A DNA stretch of 64,000 bases from Capitulum mitella (GCA_030062745.1 CP099842.1:5747822-5811821); one strand, 5' to 3'; numbered from the stretch's first letter, positions 1-10,608 are shown. The notes: generated by a model not told the origin, from the letters alone. Translations and numbers: made by a program.

Positions 1-143
1 AACGAATTTGTTTTTTTCAATTGTGATAAAGCTGATTTCCAAAAAACAACATTTATGTGCAGCTAAGCCCATGTGCACACAGGATGTGCCAAGCCTGCTG
101 TTCCACCTTTACATTTTTGGGTGAACTTTGTGCCACAGAGGTC

Positions 144-415
144 ATGGCTTCAACTGTGGACTCAGATCATGCTCTTGCTATGCTCCTGCAAGAAGAAGAG
201 CAAATGGCATATGAAAGAAGATCTGCAGAAACTTCTAGTCAGCCCAAGAATGCACAAGGACAGACTGGCCAGCCCACGATGTCATTGGTGGATGAAGCAT
301 ATGAGCTTATTGACCCCACCCCAGATATATATCAGCTGTTTTGTGACTTTAATAAACACTTCTTTTGGGGAAAATTAGGTGGAGTTGAACTGAAGTGGAG
401 CCCAAGGATGACCCG
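144..415 (+). CDS. SPRTN: SPRTN exon 1: start and beginning of SprT domain
   Basis: Encodes residues 1-91, from the initiator to WSPRMTR. SLVDEAYELIDPTPDIYQL and FNKHFFWGKL are hallmark Spartan sequence. The donor is CCCG|GTGAGG; two bases of the Arg codon carry over (phase 2). The ORF is open further upstream, so the transcript start is not determined; a CAG lies just before the ATG and could mark a splice acceptor. Confidence 0.93.
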
Positions 416-649
416 GTGAGGAGAATATATGATTAGATTAATTCTTTTGCAGATATGTAAGTTAAGACTGTTACTTCATCATAATAGTGTGGTTGTCTCA
501 GTGTAAATGCTTGACCAAGATGAAACAAGACAAGTGAGGCAAAAATCTTGGCAGTACTTCTTCCATGCATCATTACCTTTGGGGTAATGCTGACCAGTGA
601 CAGGAGCATTTGAACCAGGGCCAGTGAGTGTGACATGTGTTTATGTGTG

Positions 650-694
<45 letters not shown>

Positions 695-3423
695 CTGTGT
701 GTGTGTGTGTGTATGTATAATGCACATATATATGGCATGTCACAATTTTTTTTTATATTCCACCATTAATGTGTTGCACTGCATGCAAAATTTTTCGTCA
801 ACATGGGTAGTGCTCCCCCAACCATAACCCACTGTTTTTTGGCTCCTACACGCCTGCTGCCACTTGTGTAAAATCTTTGCCATATGTGTCTGATGCGGCC
901 ATGTGCGCATCAGACTCTCCTGCCCGGTGTGCATGCACAGTATGTAGTTGTCATGTCTGCTGGTCGCATCGGACGAGTCGACCTGTTCGTCTGACCTGCG
1001 CCGTGTCTGCGCGCAGGTGCGCCGGCGTCTGCTCGTACCAACCGCGGGCCGGCCTGTGCTCGGTGCGACTGAGCAAGCCGCTGCTGACGCTGCGGCCGCG
1101 CCGAGACCTGGTCGAGACGCTGCTGCACGAGATGATCCACGCGCTGCTCTTCGTCACGCACAACATCGACAACCGGGAGGAGCACGGGCCCGAGTTCCAC
1201 CGGCACATGCGCCGCATCAACAAGATCGCCGGCACCAACATCACGGTGAGCACGCGCGCGCCGAGGTAACACCCTTCAGGGCGCACCCGAGCCTGAGCTC
1301 GGAGCCGTTCCTCACGCCCTGCGACATCGGCGGCGCAGGGTATTGCTTCTTGCCGCCCCCCTCCGGCCGTCGGTGTGGGGACGGGTCTCCTGGGTGCATG
1401 GTCAGGTGCTTGACTGTCCAAGCGCACTGGTGAATGGTCCTCGCGATCGGTTTGTCGAAGCGAAACACACATGTTGCTGTTTCGCGCCTAACGTTCACGC
1501 TGTGGTCTGCGGCGGGCGGTCTCGTGCCGTGTCTGACGCCCTTGCCCTTGTCAACAGGTGTACCACACGTTCCACGACGAGGTGCGCCACATGCTGACCC
1601 ACTGGTGGCGCTGCACGGGCTCCTGCCGCTCTCGTCGGCCGTACTTCGGCTTCGTCAAACGTTCCATGAACAGGGCGCCAGGGCCCAACGACTTCTGGTG
1701 GCGCGATCATGTGGCCTCCTGCGGTGGAACGTTCGAGAAAATCCGGGAGCCTGAGGGTTTCAAAAAGGGGAAGAAAGGCAGTAAGGCAGCAGGTACGTTG
1801 TATTTTGTCACGAGTTTCCCAGGGCGTTGTTTCATTGACCTTTGTTGTTTTGCCTATTTCTTGTCTCGCCAACGTCTGGTCTGGTGCCGAAAATAACGAT
1901 CTGTTATGGAACGACCGATGAATCTAAGAAAAAAAATGAAATAAAATACTCGAGTGTTTTATTTGTGATCGATGTTGTCGCATATAAATTTCTGCGAGGC
2001 CTTAGTGTAATGGTCTAAGTGGGGTGCGTTATTCATAAGCTGCATACGCTCGGCGCACGTACACACGTGTGTAATGTGTTATGGCGCATGGCGGAGTCGA
2101 GTTTTGAGTGACGCCGAACACCTTTGCATTTCACAGCGTCGAGCGGCTCATCCAAGTTGCAAGATATTCGCAATTTCATGGATCCTACAAAAGCGGAACA
2201 GCCGGGCAAGGGAGGAGACGGCAGAAAACGTCCCGGCTCGTCCACCGCGGAAACCGGAAACGGCAGAAAACGTCCGGGCTCGTCAGCCACGGGAACCGGA
2301 AAGGGCAAAAAACGTCCTGATTCGTCTGCTGCAGGAGCCGTGGGGCCGGCGCGACCGCCAGCAGCCGGCGGTGGTCCGCCTCCGCGGCCACCGACGCAGG
2401 GGCCAACCAAGACCACCGGAGACGGGCGCTTCCCCGAGAAAGCTGTCGGAGGACCGCGGGAGGCCCCTCCGGCCAGGCCAGGCGCCGGCGCTGGCTCGGC
2501 TGGCACCGCTCGGCCCAGCCTCGGCACGGTGCATAACCCGGGCGGCCGCGGCGTCAGCAGCGTCCACAACAACGTGCACGGCTTCCAGAAGCCGGGGCGG
2601 CCGGGCCCGCCCCGCGGCGGCGGCGGCGGCGGCGGCTGGACGCGGGGCGCCGGCGCCGGCACCGGCAGCCGGACGGTCACCGTGCCGGGCCGGGGCGGCG
2701 GCCGGCCGGCCGGCGCCGCCGCCGTCGCCGCTACGGCCCGGCCCTTTCCAGGGTCGCGGTCACACGCTCGGCGGCACCGCGTCGGTGCCGTGGTACCGGC
2801 GCGACCCGGCGTCCTCCGACGCCCGGCCGGCGGCGGCGGCGCGCGGCACTGGGATCTTCTCGAGCCCGCCGACGGGCGCCGGGCGGGCCGCCTCGCCACC
2901 GGCCCGGGACTGGCCGGACGCGGCGGGCGTCGGCGGTGAGCCGGACCTGGTCACGTGCCCCGTCTGCGGCGGCCACGTGGCGTTCAGCAGCATCAACGAG
3001 CACGTTGACCGGTGCCTGGCCGCCTCGGAGCCGGCCGCCGGCGCCGCGGCCGCGCCGGAGCACGTGTCTGAGTGGGACGGCGACGGCGACGATCAGCTGC
3101 TGGCCGATGCCATGGACGAGTTCGAGTCGTCCCTGGAGTCATCCCGCCTGGAGACGTCCCTGGAGGAGGACGCCGGCCCGGAGTCGTGTCGCTCGTTCTC
3201 GAGCGACTCCGCGAGCGGCCGTGGAACGGCGGCGGGCGGCGCGACACGCTCACCGGCCAGCGACGCCAGCACGGCGTACGACGACCTGCTGGACGGCCGG
3301 ATGGTGATCGAGAGCAGCGATGACGAAGGCGATAGTGATGATTACGCTAAGCGCAGAGCCAACCTCTCGGACACGATCAAGGAGTTTATCATGGACGATG
3401 ACAGCGACGAAGAACTGGTATGA
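144..3423 (+). CDS. SPRTN: SPRTN (Spartan) DNA-protein crosslink protease, 4 coding exons
   Basis: Joined exons 144-415, 1017-1245, 1558-1792 and 2137-3423, with GT-AG introns of phase 2, 0 and 1 that keep the frame. The product is about 673 residues, longer than the vertebrate protein (about 490), mainly through a low-complexity linker. Order: N-terminal helix with LQEEE, SprT-like zinc metalloprotease with HEMIH at residues 128-132 and third ligand His147 (the 15-residue gap is as in human), basic linker, SHP-like box (p97/VCP binding in the family), UBZ4 ubiquitin-binding finger and acidic tail. The family cleaves proteins crosslinked to DNA at replication forks, in the nucleus. The ATG at 144 is chosen because MASTVDSDHALAMLLQEEE aligns with the family start; an in-frame ATG at 84 would add 20 unconserved residues. 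The only defect is a frame change inside exon 4. The gene is tail-to-tail with plexin. Confidence 0.95.
416..1016 (+). other. SPRTN intron 1
   Basis: A GT-AG intron (GTGAGG to GCGCAG). It holds the TA/TG microsatellite at about 648-716 and otherwise no recognisable feature; short ORFs here lack family similarity. Confidence 0.8.
648..716. repeat. TA/TG dinucleotide microsatellite
   Basis: A run of TA dinucleotides followed by TG dinucleotides with one C interruption, inside SPRTN intron 1. It accounts for the histidine/threonine- and tyrosine-rich short ORFs on both strands. Confidence 0.9.
1017..1245 (+). CDS. SPRTN: SPRTN exon 2: SprT catalytic core
   Basis: Encodes CAGVCSYQPRAGLCSVRLS through to the residues GTNIT. 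It contains HEMIH, whose two histidines bind zinc and whose Glu is catalytic, and the third ligand His in EEHGPEF. The acceptor is GCGCAG|GTGC and the donor ACG|GTGAGC, phase 0. All catalytic residues known for the family are intact, so an active protease is expected. Confidence 0.96.
1246..1557 (+). other. SPRTN intron 2
   Basis: A 312-base GT-AG intron ending TCAACAG. No other feature seen. Confidence 0.85.
1558..1792 (+). CDS. SPRTN: SPRTN exon 3: second half of SprT domain with zinc-binding subdomain
   Basis: Begins VYHTFHDEV, a highly conserved Spartan stretch, and continues with HWWRCTGSC, RPYFGFVKR and the CGGTFEKIREPE motif. The Cys/His pairs (WRC..C and H..SCGG) correspond to the zinc-binding subdomain that follows the protease in this family. 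It ends in a lysine-rich tail KKGKKGSK. The donor G|GTACGT is phase 1 and joins to exon 4 through an Ala codon. Confidence 0.95.
1793..2136 (+). other. SPRTN intron 3 with possible intronic poly(A) signal
   Basis: GT-AG (GTACGT to TTTCACAG). Read through from exon 3 it adds 34 intron-encoded residues and stops at 1894-1896. AATAAA at 1940-1945 is followed by a GT-rich stretch, so a short transcript ending here is possible. Confidence 0.7.
1940..1945 (+). promoter_or_regulatory. Possible intronic polyadenylation signal (AATAAA)
   Basis: AATAAA about 45 bases after the in-frame stop reached by retaining intron 3, followed by TTTTATTTGTGATC and further GT-rich sequence. It would yield a protease-only SPRTN without UBZ4. 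No transcript evidence is available. Confidence 0.4.
2137..3423 (+). CDS. SPRTN: SPRTN exon 4: linker, SHP-like box, UBZ4 finger, acidic tail
   Basis: From acceptor TTTCACAG to a TGA at 3421-3423. It begins KLQDIRNFMDPTK, where LQDIRNFM resembles a degenerate PCNA-binding PIP box with Leu in place of Gln. Three 14-residue basic repeats with GRKRP or GKKRP follow (about 2221-2330). FQGRGHTLGG at 2746-2775 matches the SHP box that recruits p97/VCP in this family. CPVC..H..C at 2956-3015 is a UBZ4 finger. The tail is Asp/Glu/Ser-rich (DDDSDEELV). The frame entered by splicing and the frame of the SHP box and UBZ4 differ by one base; both are open from 2137 to 2939, so the switch point is hidden. 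Confidence 0.9.
   Translation, partial: RRAAHPSCKIFAISWILQKRNSRAREETAENVPARPPRKPETAENVRARQPREPERAKNVLIRLLQEPWGRRDRQQPAVVRLRGHRRRGQPRPPETGASPRKLSEDRGRPLRPGQAPALARLAPLGPASARCITRAAAASAASTTTCTASRSRGGRARPAAAAAAAAGRGAPAPAPAAGRSPCRAGAAAGRPAPPPSPLRPGPFQGRGHTLGGTASVPWYRRDPASSDARPAAAARGTGIFSSPPTGAGRAASPPARDWPDAAGVGGEPDLVTCPVCGGHVAFSSINEHVDRCLAASEPAAGAAAAPEHVSEWDGDGDDQLLADAMDEFESSLESSRLETSLEEDAGPESCRSFSSDSASGRGTAAGGATRSPASDASTAYDDLLDGRMVIESSDDEGDSDDYAKRRANLSDTIKEFIMDDDSDEELV
2221..2330 (+). repeat. In-frame 42-bp coding repeat, about 2.6 copies
   Basis: Units begin at 2221, 2263 and 2305 (GCAGAAAACGTCC and variants), exactly 42 bases apart. Each encodes a 14-residue basic segment with GRKRPGSS or GKKRPDSS, which could act as a nuclear-localisation or DNA-contact region. 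Confidence 0.85.
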
Positions 3424-3700
3424 ATATGATCCTAGAGGCCTTTAGCCCTTGCTTGCTCTGTGTTCCTCAAGGCTGTGTCGATTTTGCGGTTTTAGTAGGA
3501 GTCGGGCTCTGATGCCTCGTTGGAGGAGGTAAGAGCTGCGGCATTCCTTTAGGCAGGTTTTACCGCGCACGCCTTTATTTAAAGTGTGAAGTTTTACCAT
3601 GTATTGTCATTGAGTGCTGATGAGCGATATTTTGCTGTTACAATAAACATGTTGTGTTCCGAAAACAGCCTCTCTCTTTGCTGTTGCGAGTGTACATGTA
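3424..3700 (+). other. SPRTN: SPRTN 3' UTR
   Basis: Follows the TGA. AATAAA at 3642-3647 with a TG-rich stretch just after it (GTTGTGTTCC) is the likely cleavage signal. It also contains an open acidic stretch at 3499-3552 that could be an alternative last coding exon. Confidence 0.7.
3642..3647 (+). promoter_or_regulatory. SPRTN polyadenylation signal AATAAA
   Basis: Canonical hexamer about 220 bases after the stop, followed within 5 bases by GTTGTGTTCC. Confidence 0.75.
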
Positions 3701-4113
3701 GTATCACCTAGTTCAGGTTCTGGACATAATCCTCCTTAAACCCTTCATACAGATCCTTTAACTTCATCCATTTTCTCTAACCTCCCCTCCCGTTGTTTCA
3801 TGTGCTAAAAATCTGTGATACTCGTGTCTTAATGCGTTTTTAAATGGCGCGTGCCGGAAAGTACATGACATGGGCTCATGCTACCGCGACAAGGTTCGAA
3901 GTAGCGAAGATTATATTGGATTTTAATTTCCGGTCTGATAAATCAGAAGACGGGAATAAAAACGAATCAAGACTGCATAAAGACCACATTATGTCCCAAC
4001 CGGCAGCTGGTCCACTTTGGGTGTCGAAACCACGACTGAATACGACTGTTGGTCATGGAATTTCATACATTTCCTCTATAATTTGGTCCGAATGTTTTGT
4101 TAGATAGGGTAGT

Positions 4114-4166
4114 TTGGGCTCAGAGTTCTCCCTGAGCAGTGTTTGCTGCACGGACTCTGAGCCCAA
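4114..4166. repeat. Perfect 13-bp inverted repeat with 27-base loop
   Basis: TTGGGCTCAGAGT at 4114-4126 is the exact reverse complement of ACTCTGAGCCCAA at 4154-4166. Confidence 0.85.
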
Positions 4167-4435
4167 GGTACACGGACTCTGATCTGTATACCTGGGGAGG
4201 TGCAGAGCGCCAAGGACATGAGGGGGCCTGTCATGTTCATAAAGTCACGTTACGATGACCTTTGACCTTAAATGACGTCAAATGCCCTGTTAATTCGGAA
4301 GGAATGGCATTGAGTGCATTTCCTAGTCTCTGGAAACATTTCAGTCATTTGAATTGTCTTGTGTCTAAAATTCCTGTTTACGGGCGTCGTAATATTGGTG
4401 TGTGCACGGACATTTCAGGTCATAGCTCCGTGACC

Positions 4436-4600
4436 CGACCTGATATCAACCTAAAACTTGAAACTCAGGCGGAAAGCACTATTCTATGTCCGACCTGGTA
4501 ACAACCTAAAACTTGAAACTCAGGCGGAAAGCACTATTCTATGTCCGACCTGATATCAACCTAAAACTTGAAACTCAGGCGGAAAGCATTATTCTATGTC
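4436..4600. repeat. 55-bp tandem repeat, 3 copies
   Basis: Units start at 4436, 4491 and 4546 (CGACCTGATATCAACC or CGACCTGGTAACAACC) and are nearly identical through ATTCTATGTC. Confidence 0.9.
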
Positions 4601-5129
4601 ATAAATAAGTCATCAGGTTTTGCATTTTGAAAATCATCGTCAAACATATTTACACAGAACAAAACTGATTTAAACACGACCTGACCTTGTGAAGCTACCT
4701 CAGACTGGCAAAAGTGTTTTAGTATGTTTTCCGAGTCATTTACCAATGTAGTCTTTGTAAATTTTTAGTTCTGTTTTAAAACTCTATTTTTGGCAGTCAT
4801 TTTTCTTTCACCCTCAACAGTGTTAATAACCGCCTGATGCGCCTCTCAAAAACGTGGCCTGGCTCCGCCCCTGGGCAAAACAAAGTTATGAAAAGTGGAT
4901 ATAATACACAGCGGGAATACATACGGAAAAGCCACCAAGTTTCGTGAAGGTGTTTCAAAAACCATGGCAATGTCGAGCAAAAAACTGGAGTTACAGCTCC
5001 CCCCATACACACACACACAGAAGTAAGGTTAAGAAGGGTAACACAAATTCTGACCCCGCTGCCTTAAACTGAGCCTTGAGATATCGCTTCCACCATTCAG
5101 AACAGGGCACAAACCGTCAAAACAGTGCG

Positions 5130-5135
5130 TTTATT
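5130..5135 (-). promoter_or_regulatory. Plexin polyadenylation signal AATAAA (minus strand)
   Basis: TTTATT on the + strand reads AATAAA on the minus strand, about 490 bases past the plexin stop. It is the nearest canonical signal noticed. Confidence 0.5.
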
Positions 5136-5627
5136 TTAACAAACACAACCAGTAACAATTTATTCGTTATACAAAATCGCTGGGTGGATCATAGCGCTTG
5201 GACGCATTTCCAGCATTCGGAAACTTTACGACATTCCATGTCAAAGGCAAGCACATACGTCACCCACATTACGTCTTGATAGCCATGACACCCTTTGCAC
5301 AGCGCGGCCCTCATGCCTCCGCGAATACCATAGCATGACTAGTTAGTTAACACCCTACCGTTGTTCTCGAGAAGGCTAATCGTCACATCGTTAATGGCCA
5401 GGCAAGCCCTCTGAGTGACACCACGTGACATGACGACGTCACACTGTAACGCCACAGTCGAAAATCTGGTGGCAATCGGCAGTCGCCAAGCCCTGCTCGC
5501 ATCACGCTATCGCGGCTGAAGGAATCACGAAAAACGAAACGACAGTGTCACGGCGCACAAGCAAAAACGACAAGGACGCGATTTCTGCGGCCGGGCAGCG
5601 GCAGGGGCGCCCGAACAGCGCGGCCCC
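5136..5627 (-). other. PlexA: Plexin 3' UTR
   Basis: Sequence between the stop codon at 5628-5630 and the AATAAA on the minus strand. No protein-like ORF or repeat seen. Confidence 0.55.
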
Positions 5628-6090
5628 TCAGCACAGCGGGGTCTCCAGACTGGCGGCGATGTTTGAAAGACGGTTGGCGAGGAACAGCTGCTGACAGACG
5701 GGGCTGCTGCTCAGCGCGTGCGATATCTCCTCCCCGTACTTGCTGATGTAGATGTAGAGCTCCTTGAGGGCGGCGATCGGGTCGAAGAGGCCGGCATTGG
5801 CGCGCGACACCTGCTGCAGGAACACGCTCAGCTCCTGGTCGCTGACCGGCGCGCGGCTCCGCACCGACTCGAAGTACTCGCCCACCATGCACTGCCACCG
5901 GCCGATGTCCTTGGCGAACACGAGTTTGTGCGACGGCGAGTTTTTCGAGATGGCGTGCGAGGTGGGCAGACACGCCTCGACGAGGCTCTGCGATATCACA
6001 GTCAGGCTGGACTCGACCGCCGGCGACTTGTCCAGGTCGAAGATCAGCTCCGGCCGGCGGATCAGGTTGGCCCACATCCGCAGCGGCAGG
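5628..6090 (-). CDS. PlexA: Plexin exon 23: C-terminal half of RasGAP, stop codon
   Basis: Begins by completing a Cys codon, then [19 protein letters not shown], the family's CLPLRFWVNMIKNP motif including the conserved GAP arginine. [23 protein letters not shown] and [14 protein letters not shown] follow. It ends LETPLC with TGA at 5628-5630. No C-terminal PDZ ligand of the vertebrate plexin-B type is seen. Confidence 0.96.
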
Positions 6091-9000
6091 CTGAAACGGG
6101 CCCGGCCGGGGGTGAGTGGCAGACGCCGCGAACGAGCGCAGCCGGCGGCAGGGAAGCGCTGCGCACCCGCGGCACGTCAGCACGACAGGGGGCGACGGTG
6201 CACCGGGTCCTGGACACGTTCGAACCTCAGCAGGGAGACCTCTTTTTCCGGCAACCCGAGATCTGACACCTACGTCTGCACCAGACTTTCATAAACCTAT
6301 AACAAACGTCTGTTTACTGTCTACCTTTTCAAAACCTGCAATACTTCACTAAACAAGGCCTTCTGAAAGCGGCCGAAATTTAGCTTCTTTCTCAAGCGCG
6401 CAATCAGAGGTAACCAAAACCAAAACGGGGTCCACATGAAATTAACTTAAGGACATGTATATGTCGGCATGAACATCAGCTTCATAGCCACCGAGGGCAC
6501 TGACGGGTCACCAGGTCCTGAGCCCCCGACTGTCCCACATCATCTCACCAATTGGCCTTCCAGGCGTGAAGTGTCTCCGGCTGGTGGATGTCCTCCCTCT
6601 GAGCTTGCTCGTCCAGAGCGTCAAACAGCCACTTGACCACGACCGGCGGCTCGTCCTCCAGCACGAACAGGCTCGAGATCATGTCGTCGATAAACCGTTG
6701 CAACATGGCTGCCGGGCGCACAGGACGGCAGTCAGTATATTCTCCCTCGAGTGCACGCTCGAATGTTAAGCAGGATGATACCATAGCTACCATTCTCCCC
6801 TTTCGCTTCCACACTAATGCATCCAGTTTCCATACCTGCATGACTTCATAATTCTTAAATCAGTTCTTCAATGAAGCTACACTTTATCAAGAGCACCCGT
6901 GTTTCGCCAGCAGCCTTGCTGAGCCTGAACAATAACCACAGCAGTGCCTGCTCGGAATGGTCGGGCCGACTACCTTTGGTGGCGAGCAGGCGCGTGAGGA
7001 AGACCTCCGGCACGGCGCGGGCGGACGCCTCCTGGCCGCCGGCGCCGCCCGGCAGCGGCTCCGGCCGCACCAGGTGGTACACCCGCACCTCGGCGCCCGG
7101 CTTCACGTAAATGTTGGAGCCCACCAGCGGCGACAGCGCCGACGACAGGGAAAAACTGCCCGCCGCTGAAACAGCCAGACCACAGGTGGGGAAAACGCTT
7201 ATGGGGCCTTGTGGTAGGTCAATGATCTACGCATGACCGCGATAAATCATCATCGCATCTCCCTTGCGATGCTTCCTCCTTGTGTTGAGCTGATGGCCGT
7301 GAATAAAACTGGGCGAGTGAAAACCAGGAGAGAACCAACGTTTCGCGAGGGCAGTCCAGTAAAAATGGCATTCAGCGCTTTCCACGTAGGTATGGTTTGT
7401 GCCGTCCCTGTGGGAACTGAACACGTGTTGGTCTTCAGCTTGGCATTAAACGATCAGTGCCTGCCGACACTGAGTAATCTCACTTAAGCAAGGTTTTAGT
7501 CCCTCAACGGCCTCAAATGTCGTAGCAAACGAAAATCGCGTTATGCAGCCAAGGTGACAATGAAGTACTGAATAACATCCCGAATCATTTGGCTGCCTCG
7601 AAATACCAATTGGTGCACCGGATTCTAAGCGCAGTTAAAGCCCGTTCTTTAATTAACATCGCATATAATAATGAAATCTGTGACAAAACATGGAATGTTG
7701 GTATGCTTTTAAAACCTATACATCGAGCTATCTCTTTTTGTTAAGCACGTGTGTCGGATGCGGCCTGCATGGTCGTACACTTACAAGATGGCGTGTACTT
7801 TTTCGTTCGAACAGTTTCCCTGGCCTGGACCAGGAAGAGGGTGGCTATTTTGGAAATGCCGTAATGTGACAGGGTGTTGATCTGCCTCCAGCCGTCCACG
7901 GTCCTGCTGGTGGCGTCCTCGTCGGCCAGCAGCGTCCTCTGGCCGTCACCGCTGCTCCACTCTGAAGTCATCAAACAGACTGTCAACTACGTACATCGTA
8001 ACTGGCAACACGCAACGAAGGTGGTAGGGATACCACAGCATACAACCGTAAATATACAAACAAATACATCTGAACGATGCATCAGAGACACACTGGTCAA
8101 ACACAGGGAGTAATCGTAAACCCAATAACAGGTATTTCTTTACCCCATCGAAACAAAGTAATATGCGCTTCCTATTCGGCAAGGTCCCGACTTTGATCAC
8201 ATTCTGAGCACACAGAACACGTGTCCCAAAGTAATATCAAAGTTTACGCCACGCCAGGGCACTGTAGTTATTAGTGTCACTACATGTCGGGTCATTACAT
8301 TTTAAAGGGTATATAAACGCCATCATATTTTACAAGGTGAAGGGGATATCGACTAGGTAACACGACTAGGTAAATGTATAAGAATCACTACGACACTGAA
8401 AATGTCTCCGTTGTCGTTTAACGTTACTACATTTCCATGAAAAAGCTCATTACGTGGCAAAGCAAACATGCCAAACACGCCAAAATGCATTTTTACGGCA
8501 TGCAGGGCAGTGAACCGCCCCCAACCGAACAACGACGTAAGGCAACAAGCGACAGGCTCACAACCATGCATCAAACATGGGGCAACGGAACTACAGCACA
8601 CAAATAACCTTACCCAGAGCGACGCAGTGGTGGCTGGGCCGCTGCGACGCCGGCAGGCCGCAGAACACCTCGTCGATGATCTTCTGTTTCACCTGGCTGA
8701 TGGTGTCGCAGTCCAGCGCGCGCACCGTCACTTTGTGGCTGACGTCCTCGTAGACCCGCGGCTGGCTGGCCGACTCGCCGCACGGTGTCCGCTCGTACGG
8801 CGTCTCTTCGGACGTCACCAGCAGCGTCTGCGGGGACGCCGTAGACGACGCGCTCAGTGTCCGCCCTACGCACGACGCACCGGTCACGTCCAACAGGCTA
8901 GTCCGTCCAGATGAGTTTACCGCATCGGCTCGGTCCTGTCACATGGCTGCTTACGAAATGTTCGGTTCCTGATCTCCACGCCCGTGGAGGTCACTATTAC

Positions 9001-10561
9001 AGACTGCCCGCAACGACAGGTGGCACCACCTGGGTTTTCAGCTTACCGCGCACACGCATTGGACATGAAGTACCTTCATCTACGCCGCCGTGCTGAACCT
9101 GGTGTGTCCCAGCTTACCACACCGCCTTGCTGGACCTGGGTGTCCCATCTTATCACGCCGCCTCGCTGGACCTGGTGTGCCCCAGCTCACCACGGCGCCG
9201 TCCTGGACCTGGTGTGCCCCAGCTCACCACGCCACCGTCCTGGACCTGGTGTGCCCCAGCTTACCACGCCACCGTCCTGGACCTGGTGTGCCCCAGCTTA
9301 CCACGCCACTGTCCTGGACCTGGTGTGCCCCAGCTTACCACGGCGCCATGCTGGACCTGATGCCGCAGCAGCCGGTCCTCGGCCAGGCTGAAGTGAGCCT
9401 CCATGGTGACGGCATCCACCGGGCCGGACGCTATCTGCTGCTTGATCGCCTTGGTCAGCAGGTACAGTGGCGACGCCAGCCGGTCTCGCACGTGCCTGCG
9501 CCGAGGACGAGCACCACGTCAGGCGGGCGGCTCGGGTCCGGCACAAGGCCGCACCGGGTACCCTCTGACGCAGGTCGCGTCATGACATGGGGTCACACAC
9601 GCGTAACCAGCAGAGTTGTTCATTTGTTTGTTTTCAGCTCTTTGAGAAAACCGTCGCAGGGGGACGCTTCGCATCCCCGGGCGAGTCACAAACAAGCTCC
9701 CTGAGCGGCAGTCAGGAGACCACTGGGGAACCATAGTCGGTGCACCCTTCAATCCCGATAATCCAGCATTCAAGGGACCCCAGACTAGAGGTGGGCCACT
9801 CCTCCCGAGGGGCTAGATGTTCTGCAAAAAGGTCGCAGGGAAAAGCGCCACATCGGGCGGACGAAGGCGGTAATTTACGCCAAAAAACACGCACCCATAC
9901 AAACAGACGGATATCCAGTTGGTGAGCAGTTTCTCCATGACGGTTTCCGTCCGGCGCAGCATCAGGTGCGGGTGTTTGGAGCGTGCGATCCTGGATATGT
10001 GCCGCGCCAGCAGCTGGTGCAGCACTGTCGTCATGTACTCCATGTTGTTCATCAGGATCACGGTCAGCAGTGACGCCACCGTTACCCTGAGGGCAGAGGA
10101 CATAAATCTTAAAGACTCGCTGCTATACTAAGACAACGAGGATCGTAACACCTGCCTTCAGTGTTTCGATCGCATACAAGACGTCTTCAGCTGAGTGTCC
10201 CTCATGCCCCAGTGTGTCCCGCATCCCCAGCTCTTTTATTCCCCGTCTGAGATCACTGAATATATTTATGCTCAAAGCAGGACAATTACTAAACGAAAAA
10301 AATAACACGGTCCACTATTTCGGGGTTTCGGAGCAGCAGTGCCTCTGGAAAATAGCAGGCAACTATTTCGAGAATGTTTATGTCAACGAAAGGGCTTTTC
10401 AGAAAGTAGAATGCAGCCCCAAAGTATCACCAAATTGTCTCTACTCAAGACAACAGCTCACAATTATCGCTCACCAGACCATGCTCAAAGACACAGCCAC
10501 AAAATTATCCGGCAACTGACTTAGATCACAAACACAGACCCAAAACCCCCGTTTGATGGTC

Positions 10562-10608
<47 letters not shown>

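Larger units (their letters stand above)
3700..5129. other. Intergenic spacer between convergent SPRTN and plexin
   Basis: No conserved coding sequence. It holds a 13-bp inverted repeat (4114-4166), a 55-bp triplicate (4436-4600) and a CCTGGCTCCGCCCCTG motif ending near 4872 that resembles one end of a hAT-type element; no partner end was found. Confidence 0.6.

Noticed and set aside
2033..2899. 288-codon minus-strand ORF opposite SPRTN exon 4
   Set aside because: A GC-rich shadow of the SPRTN coding exon: low complexity and no motif.
4846..4872. CCTGGCTCCGCCCCTG as the right end of a hAT-type element
   Set aside because: No left end with a matching 8-bp duplication was found upstream; left as a possible remnant only.
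9339..9362. Earlier donor CATCAG|GTCCAG for plexin exon 18
   Set aside because: It is a weak donor and would delete six residues conserved in spacing; GCCGTG|GTAAGC fits both frame and family.
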